This document shows, piece by piece, positions 8,801 through 17,066 of a stretch of 27,077 nucleotides of DNA. Numbering within the stretch: position 1 is the first letter of the stretch; each line of letters starts with the position of its first letter. The DNA comes from Verrucomicrobiota bacterium. Lineage in GTDB: Bacteria; Verrucomicrobiota; Verrucomicrobiia; Methylacidiphilales; Verrucolacustridaceae. The stretch covers positions 1-27,077 of the forward strand of contig RHAF01000005.1 of the NCBI GenBank assembly GCA_010028775.1, read 5' to 3'. Position numbers and translations under genes: made by a program. A model generated the notes under the pieces. That model saw nothing but the letters and a program-made list of their open reading frames with translations, made no database searches and had not been told where the DNA came from.

Positions 8801-9444
8801 AGAAAGGGGCTTTTATCACGGGAACGGATACCGGTGTTGGAAAAACCTACTTCACCGCCTTTTGGACCCTTTCCCTGAAAAAGGCCGGCGTCCAAGCCTT
8901 TCCCCTCAAACCCATTTCCACGGGCGATCGCTCAGATGCAAAAATCCTGAGGCAATCGGTGAACAGCTCCCTGTCCTTGCATGAAATCAATCCCGTTCAT
9001 TTTGAACCGCCCCTGGCCCCCTGGGCTGCCTGTCGGGCGATGGGGAGGATTTTTCCCTTGGAAAAACTAAGAAATCACCTGGCCGGATTGCGCTCCAAAT
9101 ACCCCGGGCCGTTTCTCATTGAGGGCGTGGGAGGCTGGAGGGTTCCTTTGGACCGAAATTATGGTGTTCGGGAGTGGGCCCGGGAGATGGGTTATCCAGT
9201 GGTGGTGGTGGCCAGGGCCGGACTGGGAACCCTCAATCATATCTTATTGTCGGTTGACTCCATTTTACGGTCCAAGCTCAAGGTTTCGGGAATCGTGGTG
9301 AATCTGCATCAGGCGCGGGACGATGAGGCTACACGTTCCAATCCAAAGCTGATCGAGGAACTGACCGGTTTGCCTGTTTTTACTCTGGCATCCGGGGCCA
9401 CTCCCTCTGACAAGCTTCCCTCCTGGCTTAGGATCAGGGGGTAA
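8797..9444 (+). CDS. bioD: ATP-dependent dethiobiotin synthetase
   Basis: 215 residues. Closes the ureido ring of dethiobiotin from diaminopelargonate, CO2 and ATP. The P-loop GTDTGVGKT (about 9-17) is the BioD signature; PLKPISTGDRSDA (substrate lysine region) and IEGVGGWRVPLD are also family-typical, and the length agrees with E. coli BioD (225). The start overlaps the bioA stop as ATGA, implying translational coupling. The 3' end overlaps the convergent tsaD by 11 bp, leaving no room for a conventional terminator between them. bioB, bioC and a pimeloyl esterase gene are not in the window. Confidence 0.95.
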   Translation: MKKGAFITGTDTGVGKTYFTAFWTLSLKKAGVQAFPLKPISTGDRSDAKILRQSVNSSLSLHEINPVHFEPPLAPWAACRAMGRIFPLEKLRNHLAGLRSKYPGPFLIEGVGGWRVPLDRNYGVREWAREMGYPVVVVARAGLGTLNHILLSVDSILRSKLKVSGIVVNLHQARDDEATRSNPKLIEELTGLPVFTLASGATPSDKLPSWLRIRG

Positions 9445-10468
9445 GGGCAACCGACCACCTGGGATCGGCATCCACATCCCAATCCGCCGGGGTTTGATCC
9501 AGCGCCCTTCTCGCAGCTACGGCGGCGATCATCGCGGCATTGTCCGTATTCCAACCTCCCGCTGCGGACAGCAGCGAGGCACCCTTCCGGCGAGCGGATT
9601 CCTCCAGCATCCGGTAGACCGTTCGGTTGGCGCTTACTCCCCCACTTAACGTCAACATCTTGCGCCCTGTCATTTCCAAGGCTTGCCGGCATCGGTCCGC
9701 AAGGCATTCCCCAATGGCCGCCTGAACCTCCGCGCAGAAATGAGATCGGAAAACATCACTCCGGCTCAATTCGGGCTGTTTCTCCAGCAGGAGACGGGCA
9801 GCGTTCTTTAGACCGCTGAAACTAAAATCACATCCCTCCGCACCCTTCATCGGTCGGGGCAAGGGGTAACGACCCACCTCGCCTTTTACGGCCTCCCGCT
9901 CCACCAAAGGCCCCCCGGGGTAACCCAGACCCACCATGCGGGCTAGCTTGTCAAAAGCCTCTCCCGCCGCGTCATCGCGGGTGCTTCCGATAATTTTCCG
10001 CTCCTGCGGACTGACGGCATCAACGAGGAGTGTATGGCCACCACTGGCAATTAATGCCAAGTGGGGATAGGTGGGCCATCGTCCTCTTGAAACGAATGGA
10101 CTGAACAGGTGCCCTTCCAGGTGGTTGATGGCATGGAAGGGAATTTTTCCGGCCCAGGCCAAAGCTTTGCCAAAGGCCAACCCAACCAAAAGGGCCGGGG
10201 CAAGCCCGGGACCCGCCGTTGATCCCACCGCGGAGAGCATTTTTTTGCCGGCTTTTTCCCTGACGCGCGAGGCCATATGGGGAAGTAGCTCAAGGTGCTG
10301 CCGAGCCGTCAATTCAGGGACAATTCCCCCAAGGGATCCATGCTCCTCAGGTCGGGTCGCCAACTCCTCCGCAATCAGGTTACACCCCGCCTCGGAGGCC
10401 TCGACCACCGCCGCCGCCGTCTCGTCGCACGACGTTTCGATCCCCAAAGCGAGAACGTTTTCAGACAC
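9434..10468 (-). CDS. tsaD: tRNA N6-adenosine threonylcarbamoyltransferase
   Basis: 344 residues from the GTG at 10468. Transfers threonylcarbamoyl to A37 of ANN-decoding tRNAs (t6A), with TsaB and TsaE. Visible are LGIETSCDETAAAV at the N-terminus, the metal-binding NHLEGH pair of histidines, ASGGHT, FSFSGLKNA, LSGGVSANR and the late NTDNAAMIA whose Asp completes the metal site. The GTG start gives a family-like N-terminus a few residues before LGIET and follows the ctpA stop by 5 bp. An ATG at 10513 would add 15 residues and overlap ctpA; it is possible but less likely. The residue before NTDN is Trp, where a small or aromatic residue is usual, a mild variation. The gene is probably the last of the UXS-ctpA-tsaD operon. 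Confidence 0.95.
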   Translation of the reverse strand: MSENVLALGIETSCDETAAAVVEASEAGCNLIAEELATRPEEHGSLGGIVPELTARQHLELLPHMASRVREKAGKKMLSAVGSTAGPGLAPALLVGLAFGKALAWAGKIPFHAINHLEGHLFSPFVSRGRWPTYPHLALIASGGHTLLVDAVSPQERKIIGSTRDDAAGEAFDKLARMVGLGYPGGPLVEREAVKGEVGRYPLPRPMKGAEGCDFSFSGLKNAARLLLEKQPELSRSDVFRSHFCAEVQAAIGECLADRCRQALEMTGRKMLTLSGGVSANRTVYRMLEESARRKGASLLSAAGGWNTDNAAMIAAVAARRALDQTPADWDVDADPRWSVALTP

Positions 10469-10473
10469 GGGTT

Positions 10474-11772
10474 TTAGCGGGCTGAACCAGACCGGCGGGC
10501 AAAAACTCTCCATCCTCGGAGAGCATCCGTCGCACGCTGAAGCGGCTCGTCCTCCACCACCTCCACTCCCTCGCCGGGCTTCCTGAGTCCGGGACTGCGG
10601 TTGCGATAGAGCGCCTGCTCCTCCGTCTTGGTCATCCGCGCGAGAATGTCCGGATCGATTCCGATTCCGTGAATCTTGCGGTGCGAGGGAGTGGTGTAGT
10701 GGGCGGTTGTCAGGCGAACCGCCACTGCCAGGGCCACCGAACGGTCGACCGGTTGAACGGTCTGCACCGAGCCCTTTCCAAAAGTGGTCTCGCCGATGAT
10801 TACCGCCTTTCCAAGATCCTGCAGGGCACCGGAAACGATTTCCGCCGCGCTGGCCGTATTGCCGTTCACTAAAACCACTGTCGGCCAGCGGATTCTCTTG
10901 GCCACGGCCTTTGAGAAATACTCAAAACGACCCGCCACTCCTTTTCGCCCCTCGGTGGCCACGACCATGGTTTTTTCCGGAACAAACCGGCTCACCACCT
11001 CGACCGCCTCATCCACAAGCCCTCCTGGATTATCCCTCAGATCCATGACCAGGGAGGTGGTCCCGTCTTTTTCAAGCTTGGCAATGGCCGCATCAAACTC
11101 TTTGTCCGTCTTCTCGCCGAACTGTGTGATCCGGAGATATCCGATTTTTTCATCCCTCGCCAGGGCCTCAGGCAAAAGAGCGACATCCGTCACCGTGGGG
11201 ACCTGGATCATTTCTCGAACCAGGGAAAAATCCAGGGTTTTCCCTTCCATGGGTCGGTAGACCACCATTTGAACGGGGGCCCCGGGTTTTCCTCGCAACC
11301 TCCGAATGGCCTCACCCAGGTTCATTTTCTGGGTTCCCATCCCGTCGATTTTGGTGATCCGGTCACCGGGAAGGATGCCTGCGCGAAATGCCGGTCCACC
11401 CTCAATCGGAACATTCACCGTCAGCTGGTTCTCCAGCATGCCCACGGAAATTCCCAAGCCCCCAAACTGACCCTCGGTTTCCGTGCGGATCATCGCATAC
11501 CCTTCGGGATCGAGAAATTGACTGTGAGGGTCAAGGGAGGAGAGGAGACCCTGCAGTGCGGCATAGGTCATTTTGTCGTAATCGGTCTTCTCGGGCTCTA
11601 GGTACTCATCCCTGACCAACTCCACCACGTTGGCAAAGAGAAGAGCACTCCGATATCGTCCCTCCTCCCCCTGCCCGCCAGGGTGGGCCGGGTTGTTGGT
11701 TTGGCCAAAAGCCGCACCCGCCGTCCAGAAAAGGGTAAAAAAGAGAATCCGCAGGGAACCGGTCACGCTCAT
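10474..11772 (-). CDS. ctpA: C-terminal processing peptidase, S41 family, with PDZ domain
   Basis: 432 residues from the ATG at 11772. Starts with a signal peptide (SLRILFFTLFWTAGAAFG), then a short helical part, a PDZ domain (about 95-175, GGLGISVGM to DGMG), and the S41 peptidase core with VMDLRDNPGG, NGNTASAAEI (nucleophile Ser) and TTFGKGSVQT (general-base Lys). It is a periplasmic Tsp/CtpA-type protease that trims or degrades envelope proteins. A longer open frame reaches 11856, but the ATG at 11772 overlaps the upstream decarboxylase stop as ATGA and begins exactly at the signal peptide, so it is chosen. The C-terminal tail past the core (about 370-432) is Arg/Glu-rich without a recognised domain. 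Confidence 0.94.
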   Translation of the reverse strand: MSVTGSLRILFFTLFWTAGAAFGQTNNPAHPGGQGEEGRYRSALLFANVVELVRDEYLEPEKTDYDKMTYAALQGLLSSLDPHSQFLDPEGYAMIRTETEGQFGGLGISVGMLENQLTVNVPIEGGPAFRAGILPGDRITKIDGMGTQKMNLGEAIRRLRGKPGAPVQMVVYRPMEGKTLDFSLVREMIQVPTVTDVALLPEALARDEKIGYLRITQFGEKTDKEFDAAIAKLEKDGTTSLVMDLRDNPGGLVDEAVEVVSRFVPEKTMVVATEGRKGVAGRFEYFSKAVAKRIRWPTVVLVNGNTASAAEIVSGALQDLGKAVIIGETTFGKGSVQTVQPVDRSVALAVAVRLTTAHYTTPSHRKIHGIGIDPDILARMTKTEEQALYRNRSPGLRKPGEGVEVVEDEPLQRATDALRGWRVFARRSGSAR

Positions 11773-12719
11773 CCGCCCGAGGACTTTTCCAAATTGGCTT
11801 GAAACCACGGGATGGTCTTTTGGAGCCCCTCCTCCAGGGGAACCAGGGGCTCCCAACCGAGAATTTTCTTGGCGCGGGAGATATCGGGTTGTCGCTGCTT
11901 GGGATCGTCAACCGGCAAGGGTTTCTTGATGATCTCGCTTTTCGTTCCGGTGATCCTCCGGATCCTCTCGGCAAACTCGAGAATAGTCAGTTCCACCGGA
12001 TTCCCGATGTTGACGGGCTCGTGAAATTTGGATTGGGAAAGGCGATAAATGCCGTCAATCAGGTCACTGACAAAACAAAAGCTACGGGTCTGTTTACCAT
12101 CGCCAAAGATCGTCAGGGGTTCACCCCTCAAGGCCTGCCCGACAAACGCCGGCACCACCCGCCCGTCCCTCAAACGCATCCTTGGCCCGTAGGTGTTAAA
12201 GATCCGGACAATCTTCGTGTCCACTTGATGGAAGCGGTGGTAGGCCATGGTCATGGCCTCGGCAAAGCGCTTGGCCTCATCGTAGACACCCCTGGGACCA
12301 ATGGGATTCACATTGCCCCAATAATCCTCCTTTTGAGGGTGAACCAGGGGATCTCCGTAGCATTCGCTGGTGGAGGCAAGAAGGAAGCATGCTCCCTTGG
12401 CCTTGGCCAGACCGAGAGCGTTATGAGTGCCCAACGAACCGACCTTGAGGGTTTGTATCGGCAACTCAAGATAATCGATCGGGCTGGCCGGGGAGGCGAA
12501 GTGAAAGACAAAGTCCACCGGTCCCTCGACCGATATGAATTGGGTCACATCGTGACGGATCAACCTGAAACGCTTTTCGGTCCGGAGATGATCCAGGTTT
12601 CTTTCATTGCCGGTCAGTAGGTTGTCGATGGCAACCACGTGATGCCCTTCCTGTAAGAGGCGTTCGGTCAAATGCGATCCCAGAAATCCCGCTCCACCCG
12701 TGACCACGCTGGTTGGCAT
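11769..12719 (-). CDS. uxs: UDP-glucuronate decarboxylase (UDP-xylose synthase), SDR family
   Basis: 316 residues. Extended short-chain dehydrogenase that converts UDP-glucuronate to UDP-xylose. The NAD-binding TGGAGFLGSHL is at residues 7-17, FHFASPASP matches the UXS-specific active-site loop, the catalytic set is TSECYG with Tyr 146 and Lys 150 of YDEAK, and NTYGPRMRLRDGRVVPAF is highly typical of UXS. Length equals bacterial UXS (310-320). The product would feed xylose into surface polysaccharide. It is the first gene of a minus-strand operon: its stop overlaps the ctpA start. No glycosyltransferase for xylose lies adjacent. It diverges from the kinase gene, whose start is 61 bp away, so both promoters must share that short gap. 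Confidence 0.93.
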   Translation of the reverse strand: MPTSVVTGGAGFLGSHLTERLLQEGHHVVAIDNLLTGNERNLDHLRTEKRFRLIRHDVTQFISVEGPVDFVFHFASPASPIDYLELPIQTLKVGSLGTHNALGLAKAKGACFLLASTSECYGDPLVHPQKEDYWGNVNPIGPRGVYDEAKRFAEAMTMAYHRFHQVDTKIVRIFNTYGPRMRLRDGRVVPAFVGQALRGEPLTIFGDGKQTRSFCFVSDLIDGIYRLSQSKFHEPVNIGNPVELTILEFAERIRRITGTKSEIIKKPLPVDDPKQRQPDISRAKKILGWEPLVPLEEGLQKTIPWFQANLEKSSGG

Positions 12720-12780
12720 GATCCAGCCCTAGATTCATCCCCAAAAAAAGCAAGCCATAGGACTCGCCGAATCGTTAACG

Positions 12781-13638
12781 ATGGATCAAATTAACGGGGT
12801 GAGCAGTGCCGCCCCTACAACGCCAGCCCGCTTCGGAAACTACGAAATCGAAAGGGAATTGGGGCAAGGCGGAATGGGCACGGTTTATCTGGCCAAGGAC
12901 ACCGGCTTGAACCGGCACGTTGCCCTCAAAATTCTACGTGCCGATTTGAGTCACGATCCGGAATTTGCCCGAAAATTCCTGGAGGAGGTTGAAGTCACCG
13001 CCTCCCTCGCCCACCCAAATATCATCCGGGTTTTCACCTTGGGAGAACATGAGGGCCGCCTCTATCTCGTCATGGAGCACTTGGATGAGCCCAGTCTCGA
13101 ACAGAGAATGGAACAACAGGGCAAGATTTCCGAAAGGCAAGTCCTGGAAATTGGATTGGGAATCGCCTCCGCCCTGCAGTTTGCCCACGAAGAAACGGGG
13201 TTGATTCACCGGGACATCAAACCCGGAAATATCCTTTTTGGCCGCGGCCAAATTCCCAAACTTGCCGATTTCGGCCTGGCGGCGGGGGCCCGTTCAGCCC
13301 TGGGCCAACAGGATGAAATATGGGGCACGCCTTACTATGTTTCGCCTGAAAGGTTGATGCGCGAACAGGAGGATATCAGGAGCGACATCTACTCCCTAGG
13401 GGCGACTCTGTACCATGCCATGGCAGGAAGACCGCCTTTTGAGGCGGAGAGTGCGGAAGAAGTTGCCCGACGTCACCTGTCTGACCGCCCGCCCCCCCTA
13501 CGATCTTTTTGTCCAGCAAGCCAAGAGCAGACCGTCCTTTCTCTGGACAGATGCCTTCACAAGGCCCCTTCCTCCAGATGGGGAAGCTACGAACTTTTAC
13601 AAAATCACTTTGCGGATGCTTTGCGCCGACAGGCTTAG
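12781..13638 (+). CDS. Hanks-type serine/threonine protein kinase, single-domain
   Basis: 285 residues, essentially only a kinase domain. The glycine loop GQGGMGTVYLAKD (about 28-40), VALKIL (Lys 50), HRDIKPGNIL (catalytic Asp 145), ADFGLA (about 162-167) and GTPYYVSPE are all intact, so catalytic activity is expected. Unlike PknB-type proteins there is no membrane helix, PASTA or other sensory domain, implying a soluble cytoplasmic kinase controlled by partners or localisation. Its targets are unknown and no phosphatase gene is adjacent. The ATG has no Shine-Dalgarno. The stop overlaps the convergent pilin-like gene by 4 bp. Confidence 0.94.
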   Translation: MDQINGVSSAAPTTPARFGNYEIERELGQGGMGTVYLAKDTGLNRHVALKILRADLSHDPEFARKFLEEVEVTASLAHPNIIRVFTLGEHEGRLYLVMEHLDEPSLEQRMEQQGKISERQVLEIGLGIASALQFAHEETGLIHRDIKPGNILFGRGQIPKLADFGLAAGARSALGQQDEIWGTPYYVSPERLMREQEDIRSDIYSLGATLYHAMAGRPPFEAESAEEVARRHLSDRPPPLRSFCPASQEQTVLSLDRCLHKAPSSRWGSYELLQNHFADALRRQA

Positions 13639-14276
13639 GGCTGAAGCACGATGACACCCTGATTTGTGCAGTTCATCCACTTGGGAGTGACAACGTTATT
13701 TGTGAAGGTGTACCAAGTGGCGGAATTGTCTGCCGTTACGACAACAAACCCCTTGTTTTTCCAAGGAGAAGTCGAACTAGGAGAAATGTTGTTCAAAGTA
13801 GTCACGTCGGTCAAAGTACCCTTTGTGGACAACAACGGCACATTGCCATCTGTCAGAGTCAACCCCTTCGTATAGGCCCAATACACATTAGCCGCGACGA
13901 TATTATTGGTGGATGGAGGTGGAGGTACTCCGTTGCCACCCAAGACTTTTACACTCGTCAAAAAATTATTGTTTATCAGGTCTTGAAAAATTTGCGTTGA
14001 AGTTGTCCCATTCGTAGGGAAGGTGCCGCCCCCCACCGAGTCATCGTTGGCATAGGCAAATAACAATAACGACAATTGCCGACCGTTGCTAAGATCGACT
14101 GTTTGCTTCCCTTTCTCCAGGCCTTTTGAGATCGCAGGTGTAGCCAAGCCCGCAAGAAGGCCGATAATGCTAATCACAACCAAAAGCTCCACCAAGGTGA
14201 ATGAGTCGGGTTTTATTCTTTTGAAGCCACACATGATCTTGTGCATGGGGCAAACATCGACCAACAATCGGGTCAT
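13635..14276 (-). CDS. Prepilin-type N-terminal cleavage/methylation protein (pseudopilin-like)
   Basis: 213 residues from the ATG at 14276; ATGs at 14246 and 14234 are alternatives giving 15- and 11-residue leaders before the cleavage point. The hydrophobic stretch FTLVELLVVISIIGLLAG with Glu at +5 is the class III (type IV pilin/type II secretion) signal. The body is Asn/Thr/Ser-rich, with a proline run (VPPPPSTNN), and resembles the many pilin-like proteins of Verrucomicrobia and Planctomycetes (SLLLFAYANDD). Odd points: the residue before the cleaved Phe is Ser instead of the usual Gly, and the gene is lower in GC than its neighbours. The start is only 11 nt from the divergent queA start. 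Whether it forms a filament or a secretion pseudopilus is unknown; no assembly genes are in the window. Confidence 0.85.
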   Translation of the reverse strand: MTRLLVDVCPMHKIMCGFKRIKPDSFTLVELLVVISIIGLLAGLATPAISKGLEKGKQTVDLSNGRQLSLLLFAYANDDSVGGGTFPTNGTTSTQIFQDLINNNFLTSVKVLGGNGVPPPPSTNNIVAANVYWAYTKGLTLTDGNVPLLSTKGTLTDVTTLNNISPSSTSPWKNKGFVVVTADNSATWYTFTNNVVTPKWMNCTNQGVIVLQP

Positions 14277-14287
14277 GTCAAATCCGA

Positions 14288-15319
14288 ATGAGTGAGTTTC
14301 ATATCAAAGAGTTGCTCTCCTTAACGATTCCACAAGACCGAATCGCGACGACCCCGGCACGCCCACGGGACGCGGCCCGATTGCTAATTGTTCATCGCAA
14401 AACGGCACTTTTGGAGGACCGTTACATCCGCGATATTCCCGAGACTGTTTCAAACCGCAACTTATTCGTCATGAATAATTCCCGTGTTATTCCTTCACGT
14501 TTAATCTGCTCAGAAAATCGAACGGAAATCCTTCTTCTTGATGAAACCAGTCCCGGATGGTGGACCGCTCTGGGAACTCCATCCAAACGACTCCAGCCAG
14601 GAACCCTCTTGACACCAGATCCGGCCCCTGGGGCTTCTTCCAAAACGAGTCCCCCAAGGCTGCGGGTGGAAAAAACGATACCCGGAGGGCAAATGGTTCT
14701 TAAGGAGATAGAAGGTCGGTTGGATCTTTCAATTTTTGGATTACCCCCTTTGCCCCCTTATATTCTCAAGGCCAGAAAAAACGCCGGGGAACGCGATTTT
14801 ACCTCCAACGATCCAACCGATTACCAAACTACCTACGCCAAAATCGCCGGCTCGGTGGCCGCCCCCACGGCAGGGTTGCACTTCACACCCGAGCTTCTCT
14901 CAAAACTAAATCATGCATTCTTAACCCTTCATGTCGGATTGGGAACCTTCCGCCCAATCAAAACCGAGGATTTTCGCGACCACCCCATGCACTCGGAAAG
15001 GTACGAAATCCCCGCAGGCTTGGCCGAGAGGATTTCCGAAGCGGAAAAAATCATCGCCGTGGGAACCACCAGCGCCCGAGTCCTCGAGTCGGCCCCTCAC
15101 CTGCGACCGCATCAAGGAACCACCTCGGCCTTCATATATCCGCCGTATCATTTCAAGCGGGTGGGTGGACTGATGACCAATTTTCACCTGGCCCACTCGA
15201 CCCTCCTACTCCTAGTGGCAGCGTTTGCCGGGCCTGAATTAACCTTACATGCCTACCGGCACGCCTTGGATCACGATTATCGATTCTACAGCTTCGGGGA
15301 CGCCATGCTGATACTTTAA
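14288..15319 (+). CDS. queA: S-adenosylmethionine:tRNA ribosyltransferase-isomerase
   Basis: 343 residues. Transfers and isomerises the ribosyl part of AdoMet onto 7-aminomethyl-7-deazaguanine in tRNA, giving epoxyqueuosine. Family marks: RIATTPARPRDAARLL near the start, NNSRVIPSR, SVAAPTAGLHFT, HVGLGTFRPI, MHSERYEIP, TNFHLAHSTLL and the end segment YRFYSFGDAMLI. Length matches QueA (about 340-355). In the TNFH motif the usual Pro (HLPxSTL) is Ala, a conservative change. The ATG at 14288 has no Shine-Dalgarno. It ends 6 bp before the convergent FKBP gene. tgt, the usual partner, is not in the window. Confidence 0.95.
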   Translation: MSEFHIKELLSLTIPQDRIATTPARPRDAARLLIVHRKTALLEDRYIRDIPETVSNRNLFVMNNSRVIPSRLICSENRTEILLLDETSPGWWTALGTPSKRLQPGTLLTPDPAPGASSKTSPPRLRVEKTIPGGQMVLKEIEGRLDLSIFGLPPLPPYILKARKNAGERDFTSNDPTDYQTTYAKIAGSVAAPTAGLHFTPELLSKLNHAFLTLHVGLGTFRPIKTEDFRDHPMHSERYEIPAGLAERISEAEKIIAVGTTSARVLESAPHLRPHQGTTSAFIYPPYHFKRVGGLMTNFHLAHSTLLLLVAAFAGPELTLHAYRHALDHDYRFYSFGDAMLIL

Positions 15320-15325
15320 GATAGC

Positions 15326-15835
15326 TTACTTTCCTTCCGTTTTTTTCACCGGATCCATCACTTCCAGCAATTCTATGGTAAAAACCAAAGTCTCGTTTGG
15401 ACCAATATCCCCACGGGGCGTTCCCGCCGCTCCGTAGGCCAAATGGGAAGGAATGACAACTTCCCACTTATCCCCCTCCCTCATCCGGGGGAGAACGTCC
15501 TGCCACCCGGAAATTTGACGGTCCACCCTGGACTCATAGGGTTGTCCCTCCTTGGATTGGTCAAAAACCCTACCGTCCACATGCCTTCCAATATAGTTCA
15601 CTTTGACCCGATCGTTTGTTTTTGGGGTTTTCCCCTTTCCGGCGGCCTCAACCTTGTAAAGGATTCCATTTTTTAACTCCTGCACGCCCTCTTGCTGCCG
15701 AAAATCATTCATGAAAATCGCACCTTGGGTGATGTTATGCCTGCCACCCTTGCCTTCCTCCTGGGAATCCTCAGCCTTGCCTAAGGCAATCAAGCTGAAC
15801 AATAAAAAACCGGTAACCAACAAGCCCCTCTTCAT
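15326..15835 (-). CDS. Exported FKBP-type peptidyl-prolyl cis-trans isomerase
   Basis: 169 residues. N-terminal signal peptide (RGLLVTGFLLFSLIALGKA, cleavage near residue 21), a charged linker, then one FKBP domain (about 73-160) with VKVNYIGRHVDGRVFDQS, the SGWQDVLPRM core, IPSHLAYGAAG and LVFTIELLEV. It should catalyse proline isomerisation of proteins in the periplasm, like FkpA or Mip but without their long dimerisation helix. It follows the outer-membrane barrel gene by 63 bp in the same direction, which would suit a folding helper for exported proteins (inference). Confidence 0.92.
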   Translation of the reverse strand: MKRGLLVTGFLLFSLIALGKAEDSQEEGKGGRHNITQGAIFMNDFRQQEGVQELKNGILYKVEAAGKGKTPKTNDRVKVNYIGRHVDGRVFDQSKEGQPYESRVDRQISGWQDVLPRMREGDKWEVVIPSHLAYGAAGTPRGDIGPNETLVFTIELLEVMDPVKKTEGK

Positions 15836-15898
15836 ACCGCCAAACTAAGCGAGTTCAGGATTTTGACAATCCGTCCTGCAGAACATGAAATCTGCAGT

Positions 15899-17011
15899 TC
15901 AGAACACCCCCCGGACCGCAATTTGCACATAGGGGGCCATCGTGCTGCGGATAGATTCGTTCAGACGGGGAAGATCAAATGTCCGCCATACCATGGCACC
16001 GGCCTCCCCCTGCAAAGAGACCCCCTCGGTGAAAGTCCAATTGACCCCCGCCCCAAGTCGGGCCTCAAAATAATTGATCAGGGTTCCGGCCAAACTCCGG
16101 TTGCCGTAGGTGCCCGAATCGTTGCTCGGCAATCTCCCGGTGACTCCAAGAATTTCCCCGCCGGCAAAAACGTTCACCTCCTCATCCACCGCGTAGTTGA
16201 TAGTTGGCTTCGGAGCACTCAGGTTGAACAACCACTCCTTGGTTGGTTGCCAACGGATTCCGGGCACCGGCATCACCGGGAAAAACTGAAAAATGTCGGC
16301 CCGCAGGGCGATGAACCACTGAAATTCCGCGTTCAGGATGTTCGTCCAGGCAAATACCGCGGGCATGTTGACGTTATGCCAGTTGATATAGTTCCATGTG
16401 CCGTAAATCCCGGGTTCCACCTGGATTCGCATGAACCAGTCGGGACTGATTTCAAAATCACCTCCAAAAATCGCATTCAGGCCCTGGAGATTTTCGGGCA
16501 GGGGCATGGGTCCATCGAAACCGAAGGTGAAAATCTGCCAGTTCGCGCCGACGATTCCCACACAGCCCTCGTCCAAACGCTTGCTGCCCAATAAGCCGAT
16601 GATCCCCGATTCCTCGTTCACGTTTCCCTGCGCGTTGCTTAAGCTCGCATTCCATACGTAACCGTATTCAGCGGCCAACTCCACCGACCACTCGTCATCT
16701 TTTCCGGTCTGGCTACGGTCAGGACCGAAGGCTGATCGGGTGGTGCCAATCTGCTCCCTCACAGGAGCCAAGGGATCCTCAATTTCACCACCCGGTTCAA
16801 GCGGATCCATTGCACCGGGCGACGAGGAGGCAACCCTGGTGGAATTCGCCAAAACCGAGTCGGAGGAAATCGATCCGCTCACCGAAACACCCGAAGTTGG
16901 TGAAACCTGATTCGAGGCAATCGACATCCTTTGCGACCATCCGGATTGGATGAAAAATAAAAAGCATAAAAGTATCCCCAGGAATACTTTGTATATAATT
17001 TTATTTATCAC
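15899..17011 (-). CDS. Outer-membrane beta-barrel protein of unknown function
   Basis: 370 residues from a GTG at 17011. A signal peptide (YKVFLGILLCFLFFIQSG, cleavage after about residue 26) is followed by a Ser/Val-rich low-complexity linker (about 27-100), then alternating hydrophobic/aromatic strands rich in Trp, Tyr and Gly up to a C-terminal Phe (VQIAVRGVF), the recognition end for BAM-dependent barrels. I do not recognise a substrate-specific family; it looks like the uncharacterised barrel proteins common in Bacteroidota and Verrucomicrobiota. The 55 bp before the start are very AT-rich and may hold the promoter. It sits between an exported protein of unknown function and a periplasmic FKBP. 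Confidence 0.75.
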   Translation of the reverse strand: MINKIIYKVFLGILLCFLFFIQSGWSQRMSIASNQVSPTSGVSVSGSISSDSVLANSTRVASSSPGAMDPLEPGGEIEDPLAPVREQIGTTRSAFGPDRSQTGKDDEWSVELAAEYGYVWNASLSNAQGNVNEESGIIGLLGSKRLDEGCVGIVGANWQIFTFGFDGPMPLPENLQGLNAIFGGDFEISPDWFMRIQVEPGIYGTWNYINWHNVNMPAVFAWTNILNAEFQWFIALRADIFQFFPVMPVPGIRWQPTKEWLFNLSAPKPTINYAVDEEVNVFAGGEILGVTGRLPSNDSGTYGNRSLAGTLINYFEARLGAGVNWTFTEGVSLQGEAGAMVWRTFDLPRLNESIRSTMAPYVQIAVRGVF

Positions 17012-17066
17012 TGCGTGAAAATAAACGGTTCCATCACTTACTCAATCAATTATTTATTATTATAAT
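17012..17066 (-). promoter_or_regulatory. AT-rich gap, possible promoter of the outer-membrane barrel gene
   Basis: This gap is strongly AT-rich in an otherwise GC-rich window. On the minus strand it holds a perfect TATAAT (17064-17059), and TTGATA (17080-17075) overlaps the end of the preceding gene. Their spacing (10 bp) is too short for a standard sigma-70 pair, so the elements probably do not work together as written. A promoter here is only a guess from composition. Confidence 0.25.

Noticed and set aside
10469..10513. Longer tsaD start at the ATG 10513
   Set aside because: It adds 15 residues without homology and overlaps ctpA; the GTG at 10468 gives a family-like N-terminus. It is not fully excluded.
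11799..12620. 273-codon plus-strand frame opposite the UDP-glucuronate decarboxylase gene
   Set aside because: It is antisense to a clear SDR enzyme and has no recognisable features.
15863..16594. 243-codon plus-strand frame opposite the outer-membrane barrel gene
   Set aside because: The minus-strand protein has a signal peptide and barrel features ending in Phe; the plus-strand product looks like an antisense shadow.
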